In this document: one piece after another, positions 23,646 through 36,847 of the stretch
Layout of the letters: each line of letters begins with the position of its first letter
Position numbering within the stretch: the first letter of the stretch is position 1
NCBI RefSeq assembly: GCF_029873635.1
Contig: NC_080420.1
Span: forward strand, 122,644,719 to 122,708,718
DNA from: Malania oleifera
Lineage: Eukaryota > Streptophyta > Magnoliopsida > Santalales > Ximeniaceae
Direction: 5' to 3'
DNA length: 64,000 nucleotides
Position numbers and translations under genes: made by a program
The notes under the pieces: model-generated
The model's database searches: none
Told to the model about the DNA's origin: nothing
Seen by the model: only the letters and a program-made list of their open reading frames with translations

Positions 23646-26600
23646 ATGGAAGGACCAACTGCCTCAGATGACCAAATTATTACCATCCTTAGCATAGATG
23701 GTGGCGGTGTGAGAGGGATAATGCCTGGAATAATTCTTGCCTTCCTCGAAGCAGAACTTAAGGTGCCTATGCAAAACTTATTAACCGCGTAAATGCTGGA
23801 ATGTTATGATATATCTCGAATATACCAACACACCACATGCTCCCAAACATAGTATTAGCGTCCAAAGTATAAAAGCCCCTAGACAAGAAATATACACATG
23901 CTAACAAGCCCTTTCGGCAGCAATGGCAGGAGTAAGGAAAATAAGGAAAACATATATTCATACAGTTACCTATAAATTTGTTAAACTACTAATTATCTAG
24001 TAGTCTATTACTAAAAGATCTTATTTTTAAATATGTGTCCATGAAAGAAGATTAATGTTTTGGAATAGTATGAAAAAAGATAGTGGAGATGAGTATTCAA
24101 TGTGCAATCTGCTATTCTAACTTGCCGCCTTGCATTTTCAGAAGTTGGAATGTCAAACCCAAAATTTGAAAAGTGATGACTAATTAGATGGTATACAAAT
24201 ATATGCATACATATTTGCATGTGTTTTGATTTCTTATAATTTTCAAGAAAATTATTTATATGTGCAGAATTTGGACAACAATGAAGAAGCAAGGCTTGCA
24301 GACTACTTCGATGTGATTGCAGGGACAAGCACAGGAGGCCTTATAACTGCAATGCTCACTACCCCTAACCCAGAAAACCCTAGACTCCCCCTCCTTGCCG
24401 CAGGGGAGATCAAAGACTTCTATGAAAAATACAGCCCTGATATCTTTCCTCCAGAACAGAAAAAACTACGGTACGGTGCAACATCGTAAGAAGAAACAAT
24501 ATATATAATTTCATGAAAAAAAATCAAATATATAACTTCTTGACACCGATGCTGTCTTGTCCAAAAGAGATGGTGAAATAGTAACAAAAGGGAGAAAGAC
24601 ACACGTCAATCACAAAAATAAATAGTAATAGGAAGAAGAAATGATAACTTTTGTGCATAACCGTACTGTGGTGTGATCTATCTCTTTCATTGACAGGCTT
24701 AGCATGCCATGGTATGACAAAGTCATAGAGTGGGTTGAACACACATGGAGTCGGTATGTTGTGCCAACAGCTGTGAAAGCCTGGGATTTCATTAACTTGG
24801 TAGAGAGAGAATTTTTTTGCCCAAAATATGAGGGAAATAGTCTGCATGACCTGATCAAGGGAAAAACAGGAAAGACTCGGTTGCACCAGACAATGACTAA
24901 TGTGGTTATTCCAGCTTTTGATTTCAAACTCTTCCAACCAGTGATTTTCTCTACTTTGCAGGTTATTTAGCTTATAATCACACTAACTGCATACATGCAT
25001 GATCTCAATTATTCAACAGATGAATTCTTTCCCAGTTTCCCTTTTCTAAAATTCATACGTGCATGACTCAATTTAGTTTAACTAGTTTTTATTTCATTGA
25101 TATGCCTAGTTTAAATTCCAGGAGCGCAGCAAAAATCATGTGAAGATTACATGAAGCAAGCAAACCTATAGAGCTAATCATAAACACATACACATGCATC
25201 CACGCAGACACTGATGATGTATAATAAAAATTGCAGGCAAAAAAAGATGATTCGAAAGATGCATTGCTGTCAGATGTTTGCATTGGCACAACTGCAGCAC
25301 CCTACTTTCTTCCTCCCTATTATTTTCAAAACATATCATCGGCTGGACCAAGGGAATTCAACCTCGTTGATGGAGGCGTGGCTGCTGACAATCCAGTAAA
25401 TCTCTTAACATCATGCATAAATATTAACACTTTACATCACAATTGTATCATACTCATCATTTTCAATTACCATTAAACTATATTTTCTGTGCTCTCACAG
25501 TTCGGTGTTTGGGACCTGATTAAAAGGTCCTAGGTAGTAGCTGATGGGGATTTCTGAGAGTTCTTCTTGAACTTTGTGCATTTTTCCAAATTTAAAGTTT
25601 TATTCAGTAGAAAGGAAGGAAAGGGGATGGGAAATGTTTTCTTGTGTATTCTAATATGTTGATGAAATAATTTTCCATCCCTCTGCTTTTCGTTTCAATC
25701 AAATACAGTGTAAATGTCATGGAATAATACTTTACACAAAGAAACTATTAATTAGCCACTTCAATTATTTTTTGCATTCTGCATTTTCTAAATTTAATCT
25801 GATGAATCAGACAACATACAAATATATATATATTTGATTTCTTACTATGTTCTCTTCATTTTGGTATTAACTTTGTATGATCATCATTATGCATGAACAC
25901 TTCAGTTTAACAAGCAGTAATAACTCCAAACAATTTGGGGCTGGCATCTGAGCTCTAACTAGATAGCCTTCATTCCTATCTAGGCTTTGCTTGCTGTTCG
26001 TGAAGTGATAAATGGTATATCTCAAAGCCGAGGCAGATTATCTTCAGAAATAGACTGCAGCAACATTCTTCTTCTCTCACTCGGCACGGGATCAGCTAAG
26101 AGAGATGAAAGTTTTAGTGTTAAAGATGATGCCAACACTTGGGGACTTATTAAGTGGCTATTCCAAGAGGAGAATGGAAAAAAATTCAAACCATTAGTAG
26201 ATGTGTTCTCGACTGCAATGGATGACATGGTTGACATATACATGTCCATGTTTTTCCAATCTTTTGATTCCAAAGACAATTATCTTAGAATCCAGGTATA
26301 TATTCATAGAAATTCCGAAAACATTTTAGTTAGATGCACAACAAAACAAAAGGAGAAAAAATAATTTACCTTGATATTCATATCAATTATATGTTACTGA
26401 CTGTGTGCCATCAAAATTAGTATGACAGCTTGAAATACAACGAAACTGCAGTAGATGACTCAAGTGGTGATCACCTCAAGAAACTCGAGAGCTACGGGAA
26501 TGATCTTCTAGACAGACCTCTTTCTAGGGTGAACTTGGACACTGGTTTATTTGAACCCGTGCCAAATGGAGGCAAAAATAAGGATGCCCTTAAGAAGTAT

Positions 26601-26877
26601 GTAACAACTTCCTAGATGATGCTTGATTTGTCATTAGATGAAGTAGAAATCACCATATTCAAGGACAACTGCTTCATTTAGTGAAATAATATTTCCGTAA
26701 AATGTAGGCTTAACAAGCACCCTTGGGGGCTAGTTAGAAAAATCCTAAAAACAGATGTAGCTGTTTCGTTAACTTCCATTAAGTTTTATATCTATTAGTT
26801 GTAATTTTTTATTGAAGCTGCGTTCACCCTGCAGGCTTGCTATAAGATTGTCTGAGATAAAGAAGAAACGTCGCTGA
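23646..26877 (+). CDS. Patatin-like phospholipase (acyl hydrolase), seven exons
   Basis: Predicted exons: 23646-23762, 24268-24470, 24697-24961, 25237-25395, 25984-26295, 26421-26596, 26835-26877. All have GT/AG borders and keep frame, giving 424 residues, near the usual length for plant patatin-like lipid acyl hydrolases. Oxyanion-hole motif DGGGVRG at residues 18-24, lipase box GTSTG at 58-62 (nucleophile Ser60) and the second catalytic residue in DGG at 240-242, so both catalytic residues are present. Such enzymes release fatty acids from phospho- or galactolipids, in several cases during stress or defence; the substrate here is unknown. The third intron's donor (gttatt) is weak. An upstream in-frame Met at 23550 would add a hydrophobic N-terminus, but a likely splice acceptor at 23631 favours 23646. 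A decayed relative lies at 43616-47120. Confidence 0.88.
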
Positions 26878-27551
26878 TCCCTTCTGCAAATTGGCTCTCC
26901 CCGGGTGGACACTTATGGTTTCTATAAGTCTGTTGTGTCTTTATGTTAAGTGGAGCATGGCTCTTTCTAGTAATCATGTTTGTGGGTTTTTATATGTCCC
27001 TATGGCGTCTGAAGTTCGCTTTATTTTCTATCTTACAAATAAATGGAACTTGGCCATGTATTTCCTATAGTAACTATGTCTACTATCGGAGAGAACAATG
27101 GTTACTGGTTCTGTTCTGTTTTTGGATGCTGTAAGTGGTTCAGTTCATAAGGAAATGAAGTTTGTGCTTGTTTTGGTTTTATATGCAAATTCTACAAGTA
27201 CACTCAAGGCACCTCTTTCAGATACAAAAGGAAATTTCCTGTTTTTAAAAACAAGAAAATTGGACAAAGGATTTATCTCAAGAAGAGAAGATCTTTATTA
27301 AGGGAATATTATAACGGTCGAGTCAAATGAATCTTATTGAACAACATCAGGTTTCATGGATGAACAAGCCTTTCAAAACGTACCTTATTGGAAGACCCAG
27401 AAAAAATTTACTTAATTTTTCACAAATTGTTGAGCATAATGAGGTTGGAAACAACTTCCAGTCCAATTGTGTGAAAATCTAAAAAATTCCCAAAGCTCAT
27501 TATGCTGCTATCCATGGGCCATCGAGTTTAAAAGTAATTGATCTAGAGATT
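26878..27551. other. 3' flank of the patatin-like gene
   Basis: Part is probably 3' UTR: the segment 26940-27080 (ttaagtggagcatgg, atgtttgtgggtt, tagtaactatg) resembles 47195-47245 downstream of the decayed patatin copy, so the duplication extended past the stop codon. An aataaatgg near 27040 could serve as a poly(A) signal. No other gene seen. Confidence 0.5.
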
Positions 27552-29489
27552 TGTTGACCTTATAGGTCACACCCGGTTTTGATAATGACAAATACTTAGG
27601 TATTTGATGGTTGTCAAGTGTTTGTGTAGGCTTAAATGAACATCTCAAGGAATGACACTTGAAGCAACATGAAGACCCAGAAGATTATAATTTGTATTGC
27701 TAATTCAATTAATGTAATATGGGTCTGTAATAGTAACTTAGGAATATGGTCTGTATTTCTTACCTGCATATTATGCATATAAGATATATGGTAAGTTCAG
27801 TAAGACCATAGTATGACTCTAAGTTCCGACACTCTCACACATATCATACAAAATTGAGGAGTGTTAGAAATGCACTTAAATTGAAAAATATTAGGGAATT
27901 TGAGAGAGCTCGGGCGACCAAACCCCAGGAGCTCAAAACTCCTCGGGCACCTGAACTGTTGAGAAGTCAACAGTTGACTTAGGCTCTCAGGCGACCGAAC
28001 CATTTTGTGCATACTGTCCACAGGCACCCGAACCCCTTGAAAGAGACATTCCACCAACTCGGGGTTCCGAGGGATATAGTTCAAATTGAGCCCGGGTCGA
28101 CCAAACACACGAGTTCAGGCTACCGAACCTATGACCGGGCACCCAAATTTACGAACAGAGGCTACTGACTTTTCTTTGGGTTTCTGAAGCATGACACGAG
28201 TGACCGAACTTATTTAAATAACTTTTAAAACAGTGTCTGTTCGGGCAACCGAGCCACGGTTCAGCCACCCGAACCTCGGCAGGTTAAAAATATTTTAACT
28301 ACGGTAAAATTGGGTTAAGTTGGGTTAAGTGTGTTTAAATATTTTGAATCTTTTCTAATAATTCCCAACAAGCCTCAAACAGTTATATTTTTTACTTTGC
28401 CTATAAATATAGACTCATTTGCAAAGATTAGAAACAATTAGCAATTTGATTAGCCAAAAAATCCTCTCTTTTCAAAATACACTATTTGTCTAAATACTCT
28501 CAAATCTTCACTTTCTTGATACATTCTGAGATTGTGAGAGCATATTTAGAGTGCTTGTGATTGCTAGACTTGCTAGAAACTCTCATTTGTGTGATTGATT
28601 GTGATATTATTTTTGGGGAGTTTAGCTTAGGTTTATCCCACAGATTTTCATATTATAAATCTTGTGTGGGGATAAACTAAGTCAGCTTAGGACATTTGCA
28701 TTGTTATTACAAGTGTCCAATAGCTTTGATTTTTGTTGTGCAAAAAATTTTCAACAAGCAAAATATTTTCAAACTAGTATTATGTTTATTTCATTGAGGA
28801 AAATCTTCTTGAACTAGTTCGAATACCTGATTGATATCTTTGGAATATTGATTTTCTACTGAACTATGCTTTGCTTAGATTCCAAGATACTGCTTGTATT
28901 GAACACTCTTGAACATTTCACTAATTATACCATATTGAGTGTTGATAGCACAACTATTTGCATCACTGAACTTACACTATATCCATATCTTTGATGTGTA
29001 TGTGACTGCGCGTATTGGGTACATATCTGCTTTACATGAAAGCATAATCACTGTACCAGTTGATTGAGAAAATACTGTTGTATTTCCAGGCATGGCCTGA
29101 TGGAGCGGTAATCCAGTCCGGTAAGGATTATGTGTAAAGGTTGGGATCAATCTTGTGCTAATTGATCTGGTTGTTTAGGTGCCGCTCCACCCGTTTAAGT
29201 GAGCATTATAGTGGTAATCCTTGTGCTTGTTAACCAAGGCGAGCACGTAGGCAATTTGCCGAACCTCGATAACACTTTTGCGTGTCACTTCTCTTTACTA
29301 CTTTCTGGTGCATGCTTAGTTGATGAAATTACATTATTTAATTTCTGCTGCATATTACAATTGATTTATTTTACTTGTACTAGATTGACTTTAAGATTAT
29401 GAATATACTGCTGTTAGGATATTGACCTAGTACATTAATTTTAAAAATACCAATTCACCCTTGCTCTTGGGATCACGATAAAGCTAACA
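27552..29489 (+). repeat. 5' LTR of the copia element
   Basis: TGTTGACC...AAGCTAACA, 1938 bases. TATA box ctataaata at 28401-28409, downstream of a CG-rich motif array (about 27905-28290). Confidence 0.95.
27905..28290 (+). repeat. Array of GGGCGACCGAACC-like motifs in the copia LTR
   Basis: About ten degenerate copies (cgggcgaccaaacc, aggcgaccgaacc, gggcacccgaacc, ggctaccgaacc and others) on either side of plain AT-rich DNA. They are better preserved in the 3' LTR at 35265-35645. The array lies upstream of the TATA box at 28401. Confidence 0.75.
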
Positions 29490-32400
29490 ATTGGTATCAG
29501 AGCCACGTAGCATAGACTCATAGTTATTTTGCAAAATATCTTAGATGGCTCATAGCTCCGTGACCCCTTTCCCCGAGGGACCATCTTCCACGCGACCTCC
29601 AGTTTTCAGTGGTGTTAATTACACCTTCTGGAAATAGAGGATGCGCATCTACCTCCAAAATACAGATTGGAAAGTGTGGAGGATCATCTCTAAGGGAAAT
29701 TATGTTCCTATGAAAACAAAGGGTACAACTAGAGTTTTTAAAACTAAGGAAGAATATGATGATGATGATGATATGAAAGTTGTTAGTTTGAATGCCACTG
29801 CTATGAACATTCTATATTGTAGTCTTAATGTGAATGAATTTAATAGAATAATGGCATGTGCTACTGCAAGGGAATTCTGGGATAAGTTAGAAGTCACTTA
29901 TGAGGGTACGAGAGGTGTGAAAGATAGTAGGATAGATATGTTGACCAGTGAATATGAGGCCTTTAGGATGAATGTAGGTGAGTCCATTCAGAGTATGTAC
30001 ACTAGATTCACACACATCATAAACTCACTGCATGCATTAGGTAAGACCTATCCCACATATGAGATGATTAGGAAGATCCTTAGAGGCTTGCCTCTTGTTT
30101 GGGAAGCAAAGGCTATGGCCATTGTTGAGGGTAGAGACCTTAAGTCCATGATTCTAGATGGATTGATAGGTTCCCTGATTACCTATGAATTAACCATAAA
30201 TGAGAGACTCAATGAACATAATAGGATCAAAAAGGTGACTGCATTGAAAACCTCTACTAATACATCTAGTGAATGTAGCGAACCTGACTTTGAGGATGAT
30301 ATGGTCATGCTAACTAGAAAATTTAGCAGATTCTTCAGGAAGAACAAAAAGCCATACAAAAGATATGGGGACTCTACATCTGAGAAGGGAGAGTCTAGCA
30401 AAAGAAAAGAAAAATCAAATCCTCCCACGTGTTACAATTGCAACAAAGTCGGGCACATCAAGACAGACTGCCCACTACTAAAAAAGGAGGCTAAGAAAAG
30501 GAAGAAAGCCATGAAGGCAGGCACTTCATGGGATAAATTAAGTAGCAGTGATTCAAAATCAGACCGCAGCGACTCAGAGGTTGCTAATCTGTGCTTGATG
30601 GCACACAGTGATGAGGTATCATCCTCTTTTGTTTTATCTTCATATAATTCATCTGATGATTGTGATTCTGATTGCATGCCTACGTTTAGAGAATTACAAT
30701 TTGAATATATTCGTGTATCTAAATTGTTGAATAAAATGACCAAAGAAAATGATGATTTGAAAAAGAAATGTGAAAATTGGTTGAAATTATTTGGAATTGC
30801 AAAAACCTCTCATGCTTCTATTTTGAAAGAAAAAATGTGACTATTGCTGAACTTGAGAAGAAATTTGAGAATAGCTCCAAAGTTGTTTTTAAATTCACCG
30901 AGGGCAAACGCAATTTTGAAAAACTACTTGGTGCCCAAAAAAATTCTCTAAGTAAAGAGGGTCTAGGTTTTAATGGTATTAAAAATGTTAGAGGGCCTAA
31001 TCTTTACTTGGGACATTTCATGCGTGAATCGAGATCTCAAGTTCCTCCTAAAGATCCTAAGTGTAGAATGAAATGTTTTAAATGCAAAAAAATTGGCCAT
31101 ATTCAATTTGATTGTCCACTTAGGAATAAACATGCAAAAATTAGAAAAGTATGGGTAGTTAAGGGTGATCCAACTACTAACCTCCGTGGACCCAACAAAA
31201 TTTGGGGACCAACATTAGTTACTTAACCTATTTTGCAGGTATGTTTGAGATCGTCCTCCTCCAAGGGCAGGTGGTACCTGGATAGTGGGTGCTTACGGCA
31301 CATGATCGGCGACAAGGCAAAATTTGCGTCAATTAATCCCAAGGATGGAGGATATGTGACGCTCGGCGACAATGCAAAGGGACACATCATTGGCGTAGGT
31401 AAGGTTGGTAAGGATCCTTCCCGTGTTATTGATAATGTTTTATTAGTTGATGGGTTGAAGCATAATTTATTGAGCATAAGTCAATTGTGTGATAAAGGAT
31501 ATAAAGTATCATTTGAAAATGATAAATGCATAGTTCAAAGTAAATCAGATCATAAAGTGCTTTTTACTACAGATCGCCATGAAAATGTTTATACTAGCAC
31601 TCTTGATAACTTAGCTTCACAATAAGTTACTTGTTTTTCTGCAATAAATGAAACTAGTTGGTTATGACATAGGCGCTTAGGACACGCTAGCATGGACTTA
31701 TTGTCAAAGCTAGTGAGAAAAGAATTAGTAAAAGGCTTGCCTAAAATGTCATTTGTAAAAGATAAAATTTGTGATGCATGTCAAATGGGTAAGCAAACAA
31801 AATAAAGTTTTAAGAAAAAGAAATTTATATCTACCACTAGACCACTTGAAATACTTCACTTGGATTTGTTTGGTCCTAATTCTGTGCAAAGTCTTGGTGG
31901 TAAATCATATGCTTTTGTCATTGTTGATGACTTTTCTACATTCACATGGGTGTTATTTTTTTCACATAAAAATGAATCATGTGAATAGTTTACCAAGCTT
32001 TGTAGGAGAATTCAAGATGAAAAAAGCTATAAGATAATTCATATAAGAAGTGATAAAGGCACGGAATTTAAAAATAAAGGTATAGAAAATTATTGTGACC
32101 TAGAGGGCATATCGCATAATTTTTCTGCACCTAGGACCCCTTAATAAAACGGTGTGGTAGAAAGAAAAAATATGTCATTACAAGAAATTGGTAGAACTAT
32201 GTTGAATGAACATAACTTACCTAAATATTTTTGGGCTGAGGCCATAAATACTGCTTGTTATGTCATGAATAGGGTGTTGATTAGACCGTCACTTAATAAA
32301 ATCCCTTATGAAGTGTGGAACAACCATAAACCTAATATTTCCTATTTTCATGTTTTTGATTGAAAATGCTTTGTGCTTAGGGATAATGAACATCTAGGAA

Positions 32401-34911
32401 AATTTGACTCTAAATCTGATGAAGGCATTTTCCTAGGCTATGCTCTTAATAGTAAAACATATAGGGTTTTCAATAAAAGAACATTGACTGTCATTGAATC
32501 TATCCATGTTGTGTTTGATGAATCTAATCCATTTTCAAAGAAAGATGATGAAGATGGTATTGATATTAGAAAATTCTTAGACAAATTATTTATTGAAAAC
32601 AATGTAAGTGAAAATTTAGAAGTAAATGATAAATCATCTAAAGATAATGATAATGAAAATGAAGTTCAGGGGTTGCCTAGAGATTAAAAATTTATTAGGA
32701 ACCATCCTATAGATCAAATCATAGGTGAACCATCCCGTGGTGTGGCCATAAGATCTTCCTTGAAGAATCTAGTGAGCCATTCTGCATTCTTATCCCAAGA
32801 AGAACCTAAAAATATTAAAGAAGCAATGGAGGATGAGTCTTGGGTGTCCATGCAAGAAGAACTTAATCAATTTGAAAGAAGCAGAGTGTTGACCCTAGTT
32901 CCTAGGCCTAATGATCATACAATTATTGGAACTAAATGGGTATATAGAAATAAGAAAGATGAGAATAGGGTAGTAACTAGAAATAAGGCTAGACTAGTTG
33001 CCCAAGGTTATAATCAGGAAGAAGGGATAGACTTTGATGAAACATATGCTCCTGTTGCTAGGTTAGAAGTCATTCTAATGCTACTTGCTTATGTCGCTTT
33101 TAAAAATTTTAAATTGTTTCAAATGGATGTTAAAAACCCTTTTCTAAATGGCTATATTAATGAAGAAGTATATGTAAAACAACCACCCGATTTTGAAAAT
33201 CATAAATATCCAGATCATGTTTACCGGTTGTCTAAGGCCTTGTATGGATTGAAACAAGCTCCTAGAGCTTGGTATGAGAGGCTTAGTGGTTTTCTGCTAG
33301 AAAATGGGTTTACCCGTGGCAAGATTAACACTACACTCTTCATTAAATCCAAAAATGATGATATGCTCCTAGTTCAAATTTATGTTGACGATATCATTTT
33401 TGGAGCAACTAATGATGAGTTGTGTAATGAGTTTGTCAAATGCATGCAAAGTGAATTTGAAATGAGCATGATAGGTGAGCTTAGTTTCTTTTTAGGGCTG
33501 CAAATTAAACAAGCTGAATATGGAACTTTCATATGCCAATCTAAATATGTTAGGGACTTGCTAAAGAAATTTAATATGGAAGATTGTAAAATTCTTGGTA
33601 CCCCTATGAGTTCTTCCATTAAACTTGATAAAGATGAGCAAGGGATCCCTGTTGACGTGAAATTGTATCGTGGCATGATTGGGAGTTTTCTATATCTCAC
33701 TACTAGTAGGCCTGATATTATGTTTAGTGTGTGCATGTGTGCTAGGTTTTAGGCTGCTCCTAAGGAATCTCATCTAATAGCAGTTAAACGAATCCTTAAA
33801 TATCTAGTTGGAACTATAGAGTTAGGCTTATGGTACCCTAAGCATACTACCTTGGAGATTGTGAGTTATACTGATGTTGACTTTGCCGGTAATAAGGTTG
33901 ATAGAAAGAATACCAGCGGCACTTGTCACTATTTAGGACAATCTCTCGTTTTTTAGTTTTCCAAGAAACAAAACTCAGTTGTCTTATCCACAGCCAAAGC
34001 AAAATATATTGCGGCTGGAAGTTGTTGTGCTCAAACTCTTTATATGAAACAACAACTTATAGATTTTGGATTGCACTACGATATAGTACCGATTAAATGT
34101 TATAATACTAGCGTAATCAACATCTGTAAAAATCCTATCTCACATTCACGAACTAAACACATTGAAATTAGACATCACTTCCTTCGTGATCATGTGCAGA
34201 AAAGGGAAGTGGCTCTTGAGTTTGTATGCACTAATGAGCAGTGGGCGGACATTTTCCCAAAACCACTTCCAGAAGATAGGGTCATACAAATTAGACGTGA
34301 ATTAGGTTTCATGCATAGTAGAGATGCTTCATAAATATTTCATAGTTTGCATAAATTTAGGGGGAGCTTTCAAATAATTTTTAAAAGTCTAACAACTAAT
34401 ATAATTGTTGATATCTTTTATTGGTGTAGACTTTGTGAAAATTGATTATAGCTTGCAATGCATAATTCTCATATCTACTGCATGATGATGATTGCACTTA
34501 TATTTTATATCTTGATCATACTGAAACTGTTTGAGTTGCCTAGTTGTGGATAAATTGTTAGGTCTTATAAACTCTAAACAGGTCATTTTTGTATAGGAAT
34601 TTTTGGGAAATGTCTTATTTTCAAACAACATGCTGCCGAAATTTCTAAAAATTCCCAAACTTCTCTTGTATACAAATAATTATTACCCAATGCCTAAAGC
34701 TATAATTTTCATGGCCCTTTTTGCTGTTGCCAAAAAGGGGAGATGGATAAGAGAGAGCAAAAATTGGGTTAACTTATTGAAAATTGGATTGAGTTGAACT
34801 TACACGAAAAATTATTTCGAGTTTTCCATGATGCACATTGTTAGGGGGAGCCTTCTAAGGCTATACCCATTTTTTGCATGATGTATTTGTCATCATCAAA
34901 AAGGGGGGGAA

Positions 34912-36847
34912 TGTTGACCCTATAGGTCATACCCGATTTTGATAATGACAAATACTTAGGTATTTGATGGTTGTCAAGTGTTTGTGTAGGCTTAAATGAG
35001 CATCTCAAGGAATGACACTTGAAGCAACATGAAGACCTTGAAGATTTTAATTTGTATTGCTAATTCAATTAATGTAATATGGGTTTGTTATAGTAACTTA
35101 GGAATATGGTCTATATTTCTTACCTGCATATCATGCATATAGGATATATGGTAAGCTCAGTAAGACCATAGTATGACTCTAAGTCCCAACACTCACACAT
35201 ATCATACAAAATTGAGGAGTGTTAGAAATGCACTTAAATTGAAAAATATTAGGGAATTTGAGAGTGCTCGGGCGACCGAACCCCAAGAGTTCAAAACTCC
35301 TAGGGCGCCCGAACTATTGAGAAGTCAACAGTTGACTTAGGCTCTCGGGCGACCGAACCATTTTGTGCATATTGTCCACGGGCGCCCAAACCCCTTGAAA
35401 GGGACATTCCACCAACTCGGGGTACCGAGGGATATAGTTCAAATTGAGCCCTAGTCGACCGAACACACGAGTTCGGGCTACCGAACCTATGACCGGGCAC
35501 CCGAATTTACGAACAAAGGCTATTGACTTTTCTTCAGGTTTTCGAAGCATGACATGGGCGGCCGAACTTATTTAAATAACTTTTAAAACTGTGTTTGTTC
35601 AGGCGACCGAACCACGGTTCAGCCACTCAAACCTCGGCGGGTTAAAATAATTTTAACTTGGGTAAAATTGGGTTAAGTTGGGTTAAGTGTGTTTAAATAT
35701 TTTGAATCTTTTCTAATAATTCCCAACAAGTCTCAAACGGTTATATTTTTTACCTTACCTATAAATATAGGCTTATTTGCAAAGATTAGAAACAATTAGC
35801 AATTTGATTAGCCAAAAAATCCTCTCTTTTCAAAATACACTCTTTGTCCAAATACTCTCAAATCTTCACTTCCTTGATACATTCTGAGATTGTGAGAGCA
35901 TATTTAGAGTGCTTGTGATTGCTAGACTTGCTAGAAACTCCCATTTGTGTGATTGATTGTGATATTATTTTTGGGGAGTTTAGCTTAGGTTTATCCCACA
36001 AATTTTCATATTATAAATTTTGTGTGGGGATAAACTAAGTGAACTTAGGATATTTGCATTGTTATTGCAAGTGTCCAATAGCTTTGATTTTTGTTGTGCA
36101 AAGATTTTTCAACACGCAAAATATTTTCAAACTAGTATTGTGCTTATTTCATTGAGGAAAATCTTTTTGAACTAGTTTGAATATCTGATTGATATCTTTG
36201 GAATATTGATTTGCTACTGAACTATGTTTTGCTTAGATTCCAAGATACTGCTTGTATTGAACACTCTTGAACATTTCACTGATTATACCATATTGAGTGT
36301 TGATAGCACAACTATTTGCATCACTGAACTTACACTATATCCATATCTTTGATGTGTATGTGACTGCGCGTATTGGGTACATATCTGCTTTACATGAAAG
36401 CATAATCACTGTACCAGTTGATTGAGAAAATACTATTGTATTTCCAGGCGTGGCCTGAGGGAGCGGTAATCCAGTCCGGTAAGGATTGTGTGTAAAGGTT
36501 GAGGTCAGCCCTGTGCTAATTGACTTGGTTGTTTAGGTGCTGCTCCACCCGTTTAAGTAAGCATTATAGTGGTAATTCTTGTGCTTGTTAGCCAAGGCAG
36601 GAACGTAGGCAATTTGACGAACTTTGATAACACTTCTGCGTGTCACTTCTCTTTACTGTTTTCTGGTGCATGCTTAGTTGATTAAATTGCATTATTCAAT
36701 TTCTGCTACATATTACAATTGATTTATTTTACTTGCACTAGATTGACTTTAGGGTTATGAATATACTGCTGTTAGGATACTGACCAAGGGCATTAATTTT
36801 AAAAATACCAATTCACCCCCACTCTTGGGATTATGGTAAAGCTAACA
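34912..36847 (+). repeat. 3' LTR of the copia element
   Basis: TGTTGACC...AAGCTAACA, 1936 bases, straight after the purine tract aaggggggga. TATA box at 35759-35767 and the same CG-rich motif array (about 35265-35645). Confidence 0.95.

Larger units (their letters stand above)
27552..36847 (+). mobile_element. Ty1/copia retrotransposon (SIRE-like), both LTRs present
   Basis: Fossil with complete structure: 5' LTR, primer site tggtatcagagcc (29492-29504), gag with two zinc knuckles (CYNCNKVGHIKTDC near 30430, CFKCKKIGHIQFDC near 31075), protease region (about 31265-31620), integrase (about 31650-32400), copia-type reverse transcriptase (32742-33752; YVDDIIFGA near 33382), RNase H (to about 34330), purine tract (34899-34910) and 3' LTR. 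The order integrase before RT identifies copia. Long LTRs and the gag form suggest SIRE. About ten breaks interrupt the coding part. By eye the LTRs are roughly 93-95% identical, mostly differing by transitions, which points to a few million years. The flanking 5-mers (agatt/gagtt) are not a clean duplication. Confidence 0.9.

Noticed and set aside
27797-28108. Minus-strand ORF in the copia 5' LTR, with a matching one at 35300-35550
   Set aside because: The two resemble each other only because they are the two LTRs of one element; the motif array keeps the frame open.
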